A stretch of 64,000 nt of DNA, taken from contig JAISCZ010000069.1 of assembly GCA_031265205.1 (NCBI GenBank), positions 37,306 to 101,305 of the forward strand, read 5' to 3'. The translations under genes were made by a program, and so were the position numbers. Below, one piece after another: positions 27,911-37,368 of this stretch. The stretch comes from Deltaproteobacteria bacterium. GTDB taxonomy: Bacteria > Desulfobacterota > Desulfarculia > Adiutricales > Adiutricaceae. Numbering within the stretch: position 1 is the first letter of the stretch; every line of letters begins with the position of its first letter. Under the pieces are notes generated by a model that was not told where the DNA came from, did no database searches, and saw only the letters and a list, made by a program, of their open reading frames with translations.

Positions 27911-28582
27911 CTATTCAGACGGTAGGAGCCGTTCCGAGGTCACCCCCAGGATGGACCCGGCGATTTTGGCCAGAGAATCCGGCGAGATTTGAAGGTTTTC
28001 ATAGACCTCGAAGGAATCGCGGGCGAGCTTTTCCCATTCCCGGTCCCTCTCGGCGTCGATGGACCTGTAGGCCAGTTCGTAATAGACCTTGGCGATCCCG
28101 CGGCTGGCGAGGGCCTTCGCGCAGCTGACGCAGGGGGAGAGGGTGGAGTAGAGGACGGCGCCCTTCAGGCGCTCGGAAAGGCCCAGCTTTTCGGCCAAGG
28201 CCAGGGCGTTGGCCTCGGCGTGGAGGCTGCGGCAGACGGGGAATTTCAATTGGTCAGGGACCCGCAGGGAGCGGCGGTGGCAGTAGAGTTCCCCGTCTTT
28301 TCCTAAATCCACGCAATGGGGCTCCCCTGGGGGCGCCCCGTTGTAACCGGTCACCAGGACCCGGTTCTCGCGGACGATGACGCAACCCACCGGTCGCGAG
28401 GAGCAGGTGGAGCGGGTGCTTACGATCTTGGCCATGGCGAGAAAGTACTCGTGCCAATTGGGCCGGGGTATCAGCCTTAGGGCCGCGCTTTGGCGCGGGT
28501 CGGGGACAGCGATGGGGTTTGCCTTGTTCCGCAAGAGGCGCGTCCTCATAAATATAAAGTTAAAACGGCGCTGAGGCTTCAA
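27911..28582 (-). CDS. Deoxycytidylate (dCMP) deaminase
   Basis: A 223-residue zinc deaminase that converts dCMP to dUMP, the substrate of thymidylate synthase. The core is RPNWHEYFLAMAKIVSTRSTC (about 39-59), then VGCVIVRENRVLVTGYNGAP. The zinc and catalytic motif is HAEANALA (about 118-125), and the second zinc motif is SPCVSCAKAL. An N-terminal extension of about 35 residues and a C-terminal tail are longer than usual. The frame opens with TTG at 28582; an ATG at 28549 is an equally possible start, and neither has a good ribosome site. It begins seven bases after the stop of the upstream gene, so the two are probably co-transcribed. Confidence 0.93.
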   Translation of the reverse strand: MKPQRRFNFIFMRTRLLRNKANPIAVPDPRQSAALRLIPRPNWHEYFLAMAKIVSTRSTCSSRPVGCVIVRENRVLVTGYNGAPPGEPHCVDLGKDGELYCHRRSLRVPDQLKFPVCRSLHAEANALALAEKLGLSERLKGAVLYSTLSPCVSCAKALASRGIAKVYYELAYRSIDAERDREWEKLARDSFEVYENLQISPDSLAKIAGSILGVTSERLLPSE

Positions 28583-28589
28583 GCGGCGC

Positions 28590-29219
28590 TTAGGCCGCGG
28601 CCCCGCCGCCCCGAGGGCCGCCGACGTTTTGAAAGGCCGAGTTAAAGTCGCGGTAAAGCTTCTTGTTGTCCGGCGTTCGGTGCCATTTTTTTATAAAATC
28701 GGGGGGAATCGCGGGGCCCGGCAGGATGGAGATCGCGTTCCAGGGGTCGGGGCCGGGCAGGGGATAGGCGTAATAGGGAGAGTTCGGGGGGAGATTTTCG
28801 GCGAGGACGACCGTGGGGAGCTTGTGGGCGAGCCTTCCAGCGTAAAGGCGATGGGCCCCGTCGTTAATGAGATTGTGGACGGAACCGTCGGACTCCACGG
28901 TTTTTTCCAGGATAGGGGGCAAGAGATCGGTGGGCTCGTCGCTTTGGTCCGTCCAGAGAGTTAGATAGCCCTCTAAGCCCAAAGAGTCGTGGCCGAAGCG
29001 CGAAAGTTCCCACTCCAGCCACTGGGCGCGATAGAGGTTGGGGGAGAGGACGTAGCGTTGCGTCGGCCAAATTTCGGCGTAACCAAGCTTGACGAGGCTC
29101 AGCGTAGCCGCGGCGTAGGGCTTGGACTCGGGGTCGAGCAGCATGGCGACCCGCCGGAGTTTTTCGAGCAATTCCTCGGCGGGGTGGCTTTCCACCCGCG
29201 TAATCTTAAAAAGTGTCAT
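28590..29219 (-). CDS. Unknown protein with ParB/sulfiredoxin-like DGAHR motif
   Basis: A 209-residue protein read from ATG at 29219. The central stretch has an SVHNLINDGAHRLYAGRLAHKLPTV segment like the DGxHR core of the ParB/sulfiredoxin nucleotide-binding fold. It is preceded by YVLSPNLYRAQWLEWELSRFGHDSLGLEGYLTLW and followed by an aromatic PYYAYPLPGPDPWN segment. The tail is Gly/Ala-rich. Proteins with this fold can be nucleases, CTPases or small-molecule kinases. Its tight link to dCMP deaminase suggests a role in pyrimidine nucleotide metabolism, but this is inference. It matches no named family that I can give with confidence. Confidence 0.6.
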   Translation of the reverse strand: MTLFKITRVESHPAEELLEKLRRVAMLLDPESKPYAAATLSLVKLGYAEIWPTQRYVLSPNLYRAQWLEWELSRFGHDSLGLEGYLTLWTDQSDEPTDLLPPILEKTVESDGSVHNLINDGAHRLYAGRLAHKLPTVVLAENLPPNSPYYAYPLPGPDPWNAISILPGPAIPPDFIKKWHRTPDNKKLYRDFNSAFQNVGGPRGGGAAA

Positions 29220-29766
29220 GGCGATCTTTAAGGAAGGCCCCGCGCGGGGAATCCTGAAGGAAAAGGGCGTTTCGCGGAAAAAGAAAAGCCGCGGGCGCCC
29301 CGGGCGCGGGGCGGAGCGGCGCGGTTATTTTAATGAATTATAAAAGATCGCCCTTAAAAAGGAAAGCTACTTAAGCGACGGAGCGACGGAGCGGTGGCGT
29401 GGGGATAGGGGAAGGGCCTTCGGCGGGCGCGCGGCGGGGAAGAGGAAGCGCTTTATAGTTGAAATAGAGAGTTATAAAAATTTATAAAAATGACTGTATT
29501 AATATAATTTTGGCAAATAATATAAAAACGCCGTTATTAAATTAGAGATTTCATTGTGGGGCTTTACTTTTGAAAGCACAAACTGTATCATTCCCCCAGG
29601 TTAAGGTATTAAATTTAAATTTTAACCTCCTTGGCTTGGGTATATGGGGCGCCTCTGGCCTTCGCTCTCCGTTGGCCGGGCCCCGTGGGCGCGGGCCGTG
29701 GGGATGGGCGAGGCCCTTAAGGTGGCGAGGCCCAAAATTTATAAGCATTAAGGGTGAGGATTTTTT
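29220..29766. other. Intergenic region between divergent genes
   Basis: A 547-base region without a gene. GC-rich ends flank an AT-rich centre (about 29460-29620). It marks the switch from the minus-strand housekeeping genes to the long plus-strand accessory block. It presumably holds the promoter of the giant helicase, but I see no clear pair of boxes. Confidence 0.55.
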
Positions 29767-32700
29767 TTGGCCAAAAGACCGCGCAAGGGACGTAACTCTC
29801 TCCGGAAGTTTTTCGCGGAGAATGGCGATTTGCAACTTTTAAGAACGGTTTTGACCTCCGCGCTGGGGCGCGACTTTGAGGTCGACTGGGCCGCCTTGGG
29901 CCTTTCCCCGCCGCGGGACGACGCCCCGAAAAAAGCGGCGCGCGCGGGGCGAGCCCCCGTCCCGCCCGCCAAGACTCCGCCGCCCGCGAGAAGGCTCGCT
30001 CGCGCGGAAGAGAGCCGCGCTTCCAGCGCGGCCAGCGCTCCCAACGCGCCCGCTCCCATGGAACCGCCCGCTCTCGCGGAGGATTCCGAGGCCCCCCCCA
30101 TCTCTCTGGGCGAGGCGGAGGCCCCTGTCGCCAAGCGGCCCGAGGCCCCGGCCCGGAAGGACGTCGCCAAGCGCCCCTCGGCCTTCGACGCCTTAGCGCC
30201 CAGCGATCCTTACGCTGGCTTAAACCGCGAGGATCCCACGGAGATCGTGAAATTCTTGACGGTCCAGCACGGGGCCACGGGGGTGGATTTCGCGCTTTTT
30301 CGGAAAGTCTACCGGGGCGAGCGCCAATACTATTCCGTCTCGGATCTTCTGGACGCGCCGGGGCTCTGCCTGGATTTGGAGAAAAGGCTGGTTTTGGACT
30401 CGCGCTTTTACGCGGGCGATCTCGTCGTCAAAAGAAAAGCGTACCGGGAAAAGGCCCGAGCCGAGAGCAACCTTAGAATCAAAGAAAAGTGGGAGAAACA
30501 GGCGACTCTTTTAGAGGAGCTCATGCCCCGCCGCGACGGCTTTGGGGTGACCTACGGGTTGAGGCAGCGGTGGATCCCCCGCGAGTACGTCAAGGAATTT
30601 TTTCTGGAAAACCATTTTAGGATCTACGAGACGAGCCAGGACAAAGTGACGCTCTGCTCCTACGACGCCTTTACCCATAACCTCAACCGCTACCTAAGCT
30701 CCAAGAGCCTGACCGGAGCCACGGACTCGAAATGGGCCCATATGAAGCGGATCGAGAGGCTGGAGGCCGATTTTAACGACTGGCTCCACGCCCATCCCGC
30801 GAGTCTGGATCTGGCGGAACTCTATAACTGCTATTTCAACTCCTACGTCCCCGCCCGCTACGAGGCCGATCCTTTGGATATTGATCGCTTCCTGTCCGGG
30901 GAGCTGACTCTCCATCCCTACCAGCGCGCCGAAATCCGGAGACTGGCGGCCGAGGGACGGGGGATCTGCGCTTACGGGGTGGGATTGGGAAAGACCCTCA
31001 TCGCTTTGGGCCTTTACGCTTGGGGGACCCTGCATCGCTTTTTCCAAAAAACTCTCATCGTGGTCCCGGCCTCGGTCTTGGCCTCCTGGGATCAGGAATG
31101 CCGGCGCTTTTTCACGCCATCCTTCTACGAGCGGGAGATATTCGTGGTGGGCCTGGGGACCCAAGGGAGCAAAAAAGGCTCTTTTGATCCCTCCAAAGCC
31201 CGCGCCGACATGAAGATCGCCCTGGAAGGGGATCATTCCCTGGTCATCATGACCAAAGAAAAGTTCGCGGCCTTGAGGCTCAGGGAGGAAAACCGCCTGG
31301 GTTTCGCGAACTATATCCTCAAGTTCTGCCCGCACTCGCGGACCCTTCTCTCGACCTTCGCGGCGGGGGACCGGGACTCCACGAAAGATCGGGACTGGCC
31401 CTATTTTGAGGACTTTGGCTTTGACAACGTTATCTTTGACGAGGCCCACGTCTTCAAAAATTCCCTTTCCTGCTCCTTCGCCAGCAGCCGTATCGCCTAC
31501 CTCGCCTCTCCGGTCGTCTCCAGCGTCGCCTTGAACGCCATCGCCAAATCTCATTATATTCGCTCCCAAAACCAGAATCGGGGCGTTTTCGGGCTCACGG
31601 CCACCCCCGTCACCAATTCTCCCTTCGAGATCTTCAACATGCTCTCCTTAGTCACGGACTTAAGCGTCTTCGTGTCCATGGGAGTGAGCACCATCGACGA
31701 AATCATCAAGGTCTTCGGGAAGGTCAACGTCCAGGGGACGGTGCGGGTGAGCGGGGAGTTCGAGCAGAGGGAAGCCCTCATGGGCTTCGTGAACCTCGAC
31801 GGCCTCCGCACTCTCTTTAACCGTTTCGTCCACTTTGAAAACGGGGCCTTTGTCCGGGAAAGCTTCTCCGGCCCCGCCCAGGCCGAGTTCCACGAACTCG
31901 TCCCCTTGGCCCCGGACCAGGAGCTCCGCTACCAAGAGCTGCGGAACCGCGCCCTTTCCCTGGAAAAGGGGGATCGGGGCTGGGGCAACTATCTGGCCAA
32001 CATGCTCTCCATCATCCGGGACATGGATAGGCTCACCGTCGACGAGGATTCCCTGGAGCGCCAAAGCACTTTTATCCTGCCGAACCTTTCCCAGGCCGTC
32101 TTTCGGGAGTTTGTCGCGAAACTGCCCCTAACTTGGGAAATCTCGGTTTTAAGCGAGGAGACAGGCCTCAGGACCAAAGAGACCGTCTCCATGAGCTACC
32201 CGACGCGGCGGACGGACGAGGGCCACCTCTCCGTCAAGATCCCCGAGGACATGGACGATCTCGCCGTGAAAATCCTCTCCGAGCTGGGCTTCCCCGAGAG
32301 CGAGATCCGCCATCCCCTCAATCCCAAGTACGAGGCGCTCCTGGTTCGCATGCGCGGGTACTTGGAAGCGGGCGGCAAACAGCTGGTCTTCACCGAGGAA
32401 AAAACCCAGCACCGCAAGCTCAAAAGAATTATCGCCTCCAATTTGGGCCTGGGCCTGGCCGAGGTCGGCGTCATCAACGCCGAGGAGTCTTCGGGCTACC
32501 GCCTGGAAAAAACCATCCGCGACTACAATTACGGGCGCGTCGTGGCCGTCGTCGCCAACCGCAAGGCGGAATTGGGCGTGAACCTCCAACATGGGACGAC
32601 CGCCATCCATCATCTCACGCTCCCCTGGACCCCCGCGAGCGTCCAGCAGAGGAACGGGCGGGGCGTGCGGCAGGGCAACCTCGCGAACGAGGTGGCGGTC

Positions 32701-34035
32701 CACTATTATTTCGGGGAAAAAACCTTTGACAAGTACCGCCACGCCATTCTCCAAGCCAAGTCCAATTGGATCGGGGAGCTTTTAAGCGGGGACTCCCTGA
32801 CTCTGGCCAACGGCGAGGCCCCGGACCTGGAAGAGCTCTTCGATCTTTTGGCCAACAGCCCGGAAAAGGCCCAGGAGAGACGGCGCCAACGCCAGGAAGC
32901 GGCCATGGAGCTTTATCTCGCCAAACAGCGGGAGGGCCTTTTGGGGATGCTCCGAACCATGACGGTTCTGCACGCGCAAAACGTCCGGGGCGCCGCGCGG
33001 CGGAAAAAAAAGGGCGTGGAGACGGAGATGAGCCAGCCCAAGGAAGTCGCCGTCGTCAAAGATCTCGAGGAGCGCCTCCTCGATCTTATCGGGCGGCAGG
33101 GCGACGCTCTTCCCTACAAGGCGCGCGTGGAGGATTTGAAACGGAAAATCTGCTCCGACGGCTACTCCGAAAACGAGCTGAGCGACATGCGGGCGGAACT
33201 CAGGGATCTCTTGGCCAGGGGGAGCGATCCCCGGAAAGGCGAAAGGCTGAGGACTATTGAGCGGCTTCGCGTCGAGCTCTCCCAGGCCCGCGGGCGCTTG
33301 GCCAAAATCAGGAAAACCCGCGACGCCCTGACGGCGGAGGAGAACGCGATTTGGGAGCGGGACGCCAAATATCTGGAGCAAAACCGCGTCTACCTCGCGG
33401 AAATGAACCGGGACGGGAAACTCCCCTTCGATCTTTCCCTTTTGGACAACCTCGGCGAGATTCTCGTCACCCCCCGCTGCCAAATCGTCAAGGTGGGGGA
33501 GCTTTATTACCGGCCCGAGGAGGAAAAGCTCTTCAAGGTCGCGAAGGTCTTCCCGGAAAACAAGACCGTCAAGCTGAAATCCGAGCTTGAGGACGACCCC
33601 AAGGCGAGCCGTTCCGTCAAAGCCGCGGAGATCGACGACTGGGAGAAAACCACGGCCGCGGAGTTCGGGTCCAGAAAGGCCATCCGCTACGGCCTGATTC
33701 CCAGCGGGTCCCTTTCCCGCGAGGAATTCGAGCGGGACGCCGCCCATCTCCTCTTTGAGCGGAGCCGGGGCCTTGTCTGCCACAAAGACGGGGAGATGAG
33801 GGTTTACTGGGACGAGTCGGAGCCTTTGGAGGAAGGCGCGCTTCCGGTCTATCCGGAACCGCGGGACCCCGAGTTCTGCTACGAGGTCTGCCTCGCGTGG
33901 CTCAACGCCTCCGCGGCCGGCGCGGAGCCTCCCGCCGCCCTCATGGAAGACCTCTTTGGGGAAAACTTTCGGACCTTGGCCTACTCTTTTTCCGAGGCGC
34001 CTTCCCTCGGGATGATGGGCCTTAAGGAAAACTGA
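29767..34035 (+). CDS. Giant SNF2/strawberry-notch-like helicase
   Basis: A 1422-residue SF2 protein read from TTG at 29767, with GGTGAGGA just upstream. Residues 1-130 are disordered and Ala/Pro-rich. The helicase core starts near 380 (LHPYQRAEIRRLAAEGRGICAY) with Walker A GVGLGKT (about 405). DEAH-box FDEAHVFKN follows near 557 and FGLTATPVTNSPFEIFN near 607. The second RecA fold ends in LPWTPASVQQRNGRGVRQGN (motif VI, about 955). A coiled-coil region and a C-terminal domain follow. This architecture is typical of proteins from plasmids, integrative elements and large phages, where it is often fused to an adenine methylase; no methylase domain is seen here. It starts the accessory block and suggests a mobile-element origin. 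Confidence 0.85.
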   Translation: MAKRPRKGRNSLRKFFAENGDLQLLRTVLTSALGRDFEVDWAALGLSPPRDDAPKKAARAGRAPVPPAKTPPPARRLARAEESRASSAASAPNAPAPMEPPALAEDSEAPPISLGEAEAPVAKRPEAPARKDVAKRPSAFDALAPSDPYAGLNREDPTEIVKFLTVQHGATGVDFALFRKVYRGERQYYSVSDLLDAPGLCLDLEKRLVLDSRFYAGDLVVKRKAYREKARAESNLRIKEKWEKQATLLEELMPRRDGFGVTYGLRQRWIPREYVKEFFLENHFRIYETSQDKVTLCSYDAFTHNLNRYLSSKSLTGATDSKWAHMKRIERLEADFNDWLHAHPASLDLAELYNCYFNSYVPARYEADPLDIDRFLSGELTLHPYQRAEIRRLAAEGRGICAYGVGLGKTLIALGLYAWGTLHRFFQKTLIVVPASVLASWDQECRRFFTPSFYEREIFVVGLGTQGSKKGSFDPSKARADMKIALEGDHSLVIMTKEKFAALRLREENRLGFANYILKFCPHSRTLLSTFAAGDRDSTKDRDWPYFEDFGFDNVIFDEAHVFKNSLSCSFASSRIAYLASPVVSSVALNAIAKSHYIRSQNQNRGVFGLTATPVTNSPFEIFNMLSLVTDLSVFVSMGVSTIDEIIKVFGKVNVQGTVRVSGEFEQREALMGFVNLDGLRTLFNRFVHFENGAFVRESFSGPAQAEFHELVPLAPDQELRYQELRNRALSLEKGDRGWGNYLANMLSIIRDMDRLTVDEDSLERQSTFILPNLSQAVFREFVAKLPLTWEISVLSEETGLRTKETVSMSYPTRRTDEGHLSVKIPEDMDDLAVKILSELGFPESEIRHPLNPKYEALLVRMRGYLEAGGKQLVFTEEKTQHRKLKRIIASNLGLGLAEVGVINAEESSGYRLEKTIRDYNYGRVVAVVANRKAELGVNLQHGTTAIHHLTLPWTPASVQQRNGRGVRQGNLANEVAVHYYFGEKTFDKYRHAILQAKSNWIGELLSGDSLTLANGEAPDLEELFDLLANSPEKAQERRRQRQEAAMELYLAKQREGLLGMLRTMTVLHAQNVRGAARRKKKGVETEMSQPKEVAVVKDLEERLLDLIGRQGDALPYKARVEDLKRKICSDGYSENELSDMRAELRDLLARGSDPRKGERLRTIERLRVELSQARGRLAKIRKTRDALTAEENAIWERDAKYLEQNRVYLAEMNRDGKLPFDLSLLDNLGEILVTPRCQIVKVGELYYRPEEEKLFKVAKVFPENKTVKLKSELEDDPKASRSVKAAEIDDWEKTTAAEFGSRKAIRYGLIPSGSLSREEFERDAAHLLFERSRGLVCHKDGEMRVYWDESEPLEEGALPVYPEPRDPEFCYEVCLAWLNASAAGAEPPAALMEDLFGENFRTLAYSFSEAPSLGMMGLKEN

Positions 34036-34221
34036 AACGCCGCGGAAGCGGCGGGCGTCGCCCTCCCGGGCGGCGCGTCTCAGGGTCAAAGCCCCTCGGA
34101 CAGGGAAGGGTAAAGAGAGTTTCGCGAGCTTTTTTAGAGCCTCGGCCAAGGCCGGGCCGGAATTTTGGCGGGCGCTTTAATTAAGCCCTGGGGCGCTCGC
34201 GGCGCCCTTTAAGGAAGAAAA

Positions 34222-36720
34222 ATGACCGAAAACCTGTCGCAAGCGAGGCTCATAGCGCTCGCGCGCCTGGGGCGCTCGCTTAAACGCTCGCGGAAAATAA
34301 TTGAAGAGAAACTGTCCGACGAGGAGATCGAGGCGCTCGCGCGTCTGGCTGGCGCGATGGGCTGCCGCGAGCTCTGGGAGACCGCGAGCGCGAGCGGCTT
34401 GACCGTGGCCCACGCCGCCGCGACGAATGGTTGGCTTCCGAGGGGTTTCGACCTTTGGGAAATCGTGGACGGAGACGGCAAAACCGTGGCGAGCGCGGCG
34501 GCGCTCGCCGGTCGTTTGCCCGAGGGGTTTAACCAGTGGAGCGTCGCGGACCGCGACGGGCAAACGGTGGCCCACGTGGCGGCGGCGCGCGGCTATCTCC
34601 CGGAAGGATTCGATCGCTGGGAACTCGCGTGGCTCGAAAGCCTTACCGTGGCCCACTTAGCGGCGGCCTACGGGCGTCTCCCAGCGGATTTTGACCGCTG
34701 GGAAACCGCGGCCCCCTCCCGCCTTCCCGTGGCCCACTACGCGGCGGGCCACGGGCGCCTGCCGGAAGGTTTTGAGCGGTGGGGCTTTCTGGACGCCTCC
34801 GGCGTGACCGTGGCCCACTACGCGGCGGGCCACGGGCGCCTGCCGGAAGGTTTCGACCAATGGGACTTGCGGGACTCCGACGGTCTTTCCGTGGCTCACG
34901 CGGCGGCGAAGGCGGGGCGCCTGCCAGAGGGTTTCGACCGCTGGGAAATCGAGGACGCGGAAGGCCGGACGGTGGCGCGCGTCGCGGCGGAGCGCGGCGT
35001 CTTCCCGAAGGATTACCAGAAATGGAACGAGAGGCACTCCACCGGCCTTACCATGGCCCACTTAGCGGCGAAGGGGGGGCGCCTGCCGGAGGATTTCGAC
35101 CAATGGGACTTACGGGATTCCACCGGCTCAACCGTGGCTCACGCGGCGGCGGAGGCGGGGCGCCTTCCCCGGGGCTTTGAACTCTGGAGCCTCGCGGACG
35201 CTAAGGGCCAGACCGTGGCTCACGCGGCGGCGGCGGCGGGGAGCCTCCCCTCGGGTTTCGCTAAGTGGGACCTCGCGGACGCTAAGGGCCAGATCGTGGC
35301 TCACGCGGCGGCGGCGGCGGGGCGCCTTCCCCGGGGTTTTGCTCTCTGGAGCCTCGCGGACGCTAAGGGCCAGACGGTGGCCCACGCGGCGGCGGAGGCG
35401 GGACGTCTCCCCGTGGGGTTTGACCAATGGAGTCTCGCGGACGCGAGAGGGAGGACGGTGGCCCACGCGGCGGCGGAGGCGAGGCGTCTCCCACGGGGGT
35501 TTGACCGCTGGGACCTCGCGGACGCGAAAGGGTGGACGGTGGCCCACGCGGCGGCGAAGGCGGGGCGCCTCCCCGTGGGGTTTGACCAGTGGAGTCTCGC
35601 GGACGCGGGAGGGATGACGGTGGCCCACGTCGCGGGGGAGCGCGGCCATCTCCCCTTGGGCTTTGACCAGTGGAGCCTCGCGGGCGCGAATGGGTGGACG
35701 GTGGCCCACTTCGCGGCGTTTAGCGGCCATCTCCCCTTGGGCTTCCGCCAGTGGAGCCTCGCGGACGAGGATGGGAAGACCGTGGCCCACGTCGCGGCGA
35801 TTCGCGGTTATCTTCCGGAGGATTTCGACGCTTGGGATTTAAAGGATGGAACAGGCCGCACCGTAGCCCATTTCGCGGCGACTTGCGGCCATCTGCCAGA
35901 GGATTTTGACCGCTGGGACCTGCGCAATTCCGCCGGTCCAAGCGGGTCGGGCTCCTTCGCGGAGGCGCGCGGTCGTCTCGCGGAAGATTTTGATGGCGAG
36001 CGCCACATGGGCGTGGAGGGGATGACGGCGGCCCACGCCGCGGCGTCGTCTGGCAATCTCCCAGAGGATTTTCGCCAATGGGATCTCGCGAACGCGATGG
36101 GAGTGACGGTCGCTCATATCGCGGCCGAATTCGGGAACCTTCCAGACGATTTTGACCGTTGGGACCTCGCGACCCCGGACGGCTGGACCGTTTATCACTC
36201 CGCGGCGCACGCCGGGGGGCTCCCCGCTGGCTTTGACCGCTGGGACCTGAAGACCGATGAAGGCTTTTCCGTCGCCCACGCCGCGGCTTCCGCCGGGAAG
36301 CTCCCGGAGCCTTTCGCCCTTTGGGGACTCGCGACGGACGACGGCGTGACCGTGGCGCGGGTCGCGGCCAGGAACGGACATTTCCCCGCGGACTACGACG
36401 GCTGGGAAAGGGAGGCTTTCGACGGCTGGACCTTCGCTCACGTCGCGGCTAATCACGGGACGCTTCCGGAGGGATTTGACCGTTGGGATATCACGCGCGC
36501 CGCCGATAATAGGATGACCGTGGCTCACGTCGCGGCTGAGGCGGGGAATCTTCCGGCGGGCTTTGACCGTTGGGAACTCATGACCCTGGACGGCTGGACC
36601 GTGGCGCACCTCGCGCTCGCGCACGGTCACCTCCCCGACGACTATTCTCTTTGGGATCTGGAGAACGGGGACGGCGTCACCGTCGCCGAGGCGCTCGCTC
36701 GCTATCGCCGCGACGCGTAA
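34222..36720 (+). CDS. 27-residue ankyrin-like repeat protein, first copy (about 28 repeats)
   Basis: An 832-residue protein; the ATG at 34222 is preceded by AAGGAAGAAA. A roughly 50-residue helical cap is followed by 28 tandem repeats of GxTVAHxAAxxGxLPxGFDxWxLxDxx, almost all exactly 27 residues (81 bases). It ends in a short cap, GVTVAEALARYRRDA. The first half of each unit looks like the first ankyrin helix (TPLHxAA), but the second helix is replaced by LPxxFDxW, so it is shorter than the 33-residue ankyrin unit. Repeat 20 (about 35936-36018) has lost the TVAH core. Repeats 10-15 are very alike in DNA, which points to recent copying. No signal peptide or enzyme domain is present. A binding scaffold is likely. 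Confidence 0.85.
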   Translation: MTENLSQARLIALARLGRSLKRSRKIIEEKLSDEEIEALARLAGAMGCRELWETASASGLTVAHAAATNGWLPRGFDLWEIVDGDGKTVASAAALAGRLPEGFNQWSVADRDGQTVAHVAAARGYLPEGFDRWELAWLESLTVAHLAAAYGRLPADFDRWETAAPSRLPVAHYAAGHGRLPEGFERWGFLDASGVTVAHYAAGHGRLPEGFDQWDLRDSDGLSVAHAAAKAGRLPEGFDRWEIEDAEGRTVARVAAERGVFPKDYQKWNERHSTGLTMAHLAAKGGRLPEDFDQWDLRDSTGSTVAHAAAEAGRLPRGFELWSLADAKGQTVAHAAAAAGSLPSGFAKWDLADAKGQIVAHAAAAAGRLPRGFALWSLADAKGQTVAHAAAEAGRLPVGFDQWSLADARGRTVAHAAAEARRLPRGFDRWDLADAKGWTVAHAAAKAGRLPVGFDQWSLADAGGMTVAHVAGERGHLPLGFDQWSLAGANGWTVAHFAAFSGHLPLGFRQWSLADEDGKTVAHVAAIRGYLPEDFDAWDLKDGTGRTVAHFAATCGHLPEDFDRWDLRNSAGPSGSGSFAEARGRLAEDFDGERHMGVEGMTAAHAAASSGNLPEDFRQWDLANAMGVTVAHIAAEFGNLPDDFDRWDLATPDGWTVYHSAAHAGGLPAGFDRWDLKTDEGFSVAHAAASAGKLPEPFALWGLATDDGVTVARVAARNGHFPADYDGWEREAFDGWTFAHVAANHGTLPEGFDRWDITRAADNRMTVAHVAAEAGNLPAGFDRWELMTLDGWTVAHLALAHGHLPDDYSLWDLENGDGVTVAEALARYRRDA

Positions 36721-36784
36721 AAAGGCGCGCCCCTCAACGCCCTGGCGGGCGCGCCTCGTCCGGGCGCCCTGGGGCGCGCTTTTT
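36721..36784 (+). terminator. Rho-independent terminator after repeat gene 1
   Basis: Starting directly after the stop codon, AAAGGCGCGCCCC (36721-36733) pairs with GGGGCGCGCTTTT (36771-36783), ending in TTTTT. The 37-base loop can itself pair (GGCGCGCCC with GGGCGCGCC). This separates repeat gene 1 from the ATPase gene. Confidence 0.7.
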
Positions 36785-37165
36785 AGAAGACTCGCGCCGC
36801 GAGCGCGTCTCGCGCGCCGGGATCTCCTGAGCGCTCTTTGTAACCCCTCGAATCCTCGCCTTTTAAGGGGAGGGATTCGCCCCGCCGCCGAAAGGCGAGC
36901 GCCTTTCGCGGAAGCGCCCCGGAAAGGCTTTGGGCGGGGGCGGCGGCGCGGGCGTCCGAAGGCTCTCGCGGGCCTCGCGTTAAGAGGCGACGAGGCCCCT
37001 CGTCTCCTGAGGCCCCTCGTCTCCTTGAGATTAGCGGCGGAAGCTCTTCGCTCCGCTCGCGGAAGAGCGCCCCAAGCGGTCGCCGTGGGGAGGCGTTGGA
37101 GCCGCGGCCCACGGCGGTCGGAGGCCAAAATCTTTCCCTAACGGGCGTTTTAAGGGATATTTTTC
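36785..37165. other. Intergenic region before the giant ATPase gene
   Basis: GC-rich non-coding DNA between the terminator and the ATPase promoter. The short near-repeats GGCCCCTCGTCTCC at about 36990-37025 are visible. No gene is evident. Confidence 0.5.
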
Positions 37166-37194
37166 TTGACACGGCGGCGGCCTTTTTTTAGCAT
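37166..37194 (+). promoter_or_regulatory. Sigma-70-type promoter of the giant ATPase gene
   Basis: A perfect TTGACA (37166-37171) and TAGCAT (37189-37194) are separated by exactly 17 bases. They lie 175 bases upstream of the ATG at 37369, leaving a long 5' leader. Confidence 0.6.
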
Positions 37195-37368
37195 TATTTT
37201 ATCAGCCCGTTAACTTTTTTTGTCTTTTGGCCTTGAGATGGCGGCTTCGCGCCGAATGTCTCTCTCGTTTCGCGCCCGTGGGCCCGCGGCTCTCGGCTCT
37301 GGCCCGAACGGCGCGTTAGCGTTTTAAGCGGGGGATTGAACGCCCGGCGCCGCCTCAGGGAAGAAGAA

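Noticed and set aside
34657..36700. Long open frames on the minus strand opposite the repeat genes
   Set aside because: They are shadows: the 81-base repeat keeps all frames open, and their products are Arg/Pro/Val-rich mirror repeats without ribosome sites.
36838..36885. Sequence with a TTCGAATCC-like T-loop look, considered as a tRNA
   Set aside because: No acceptor stem, D-loop or anticodon arm can be built around it. I found no tRNA in the window.
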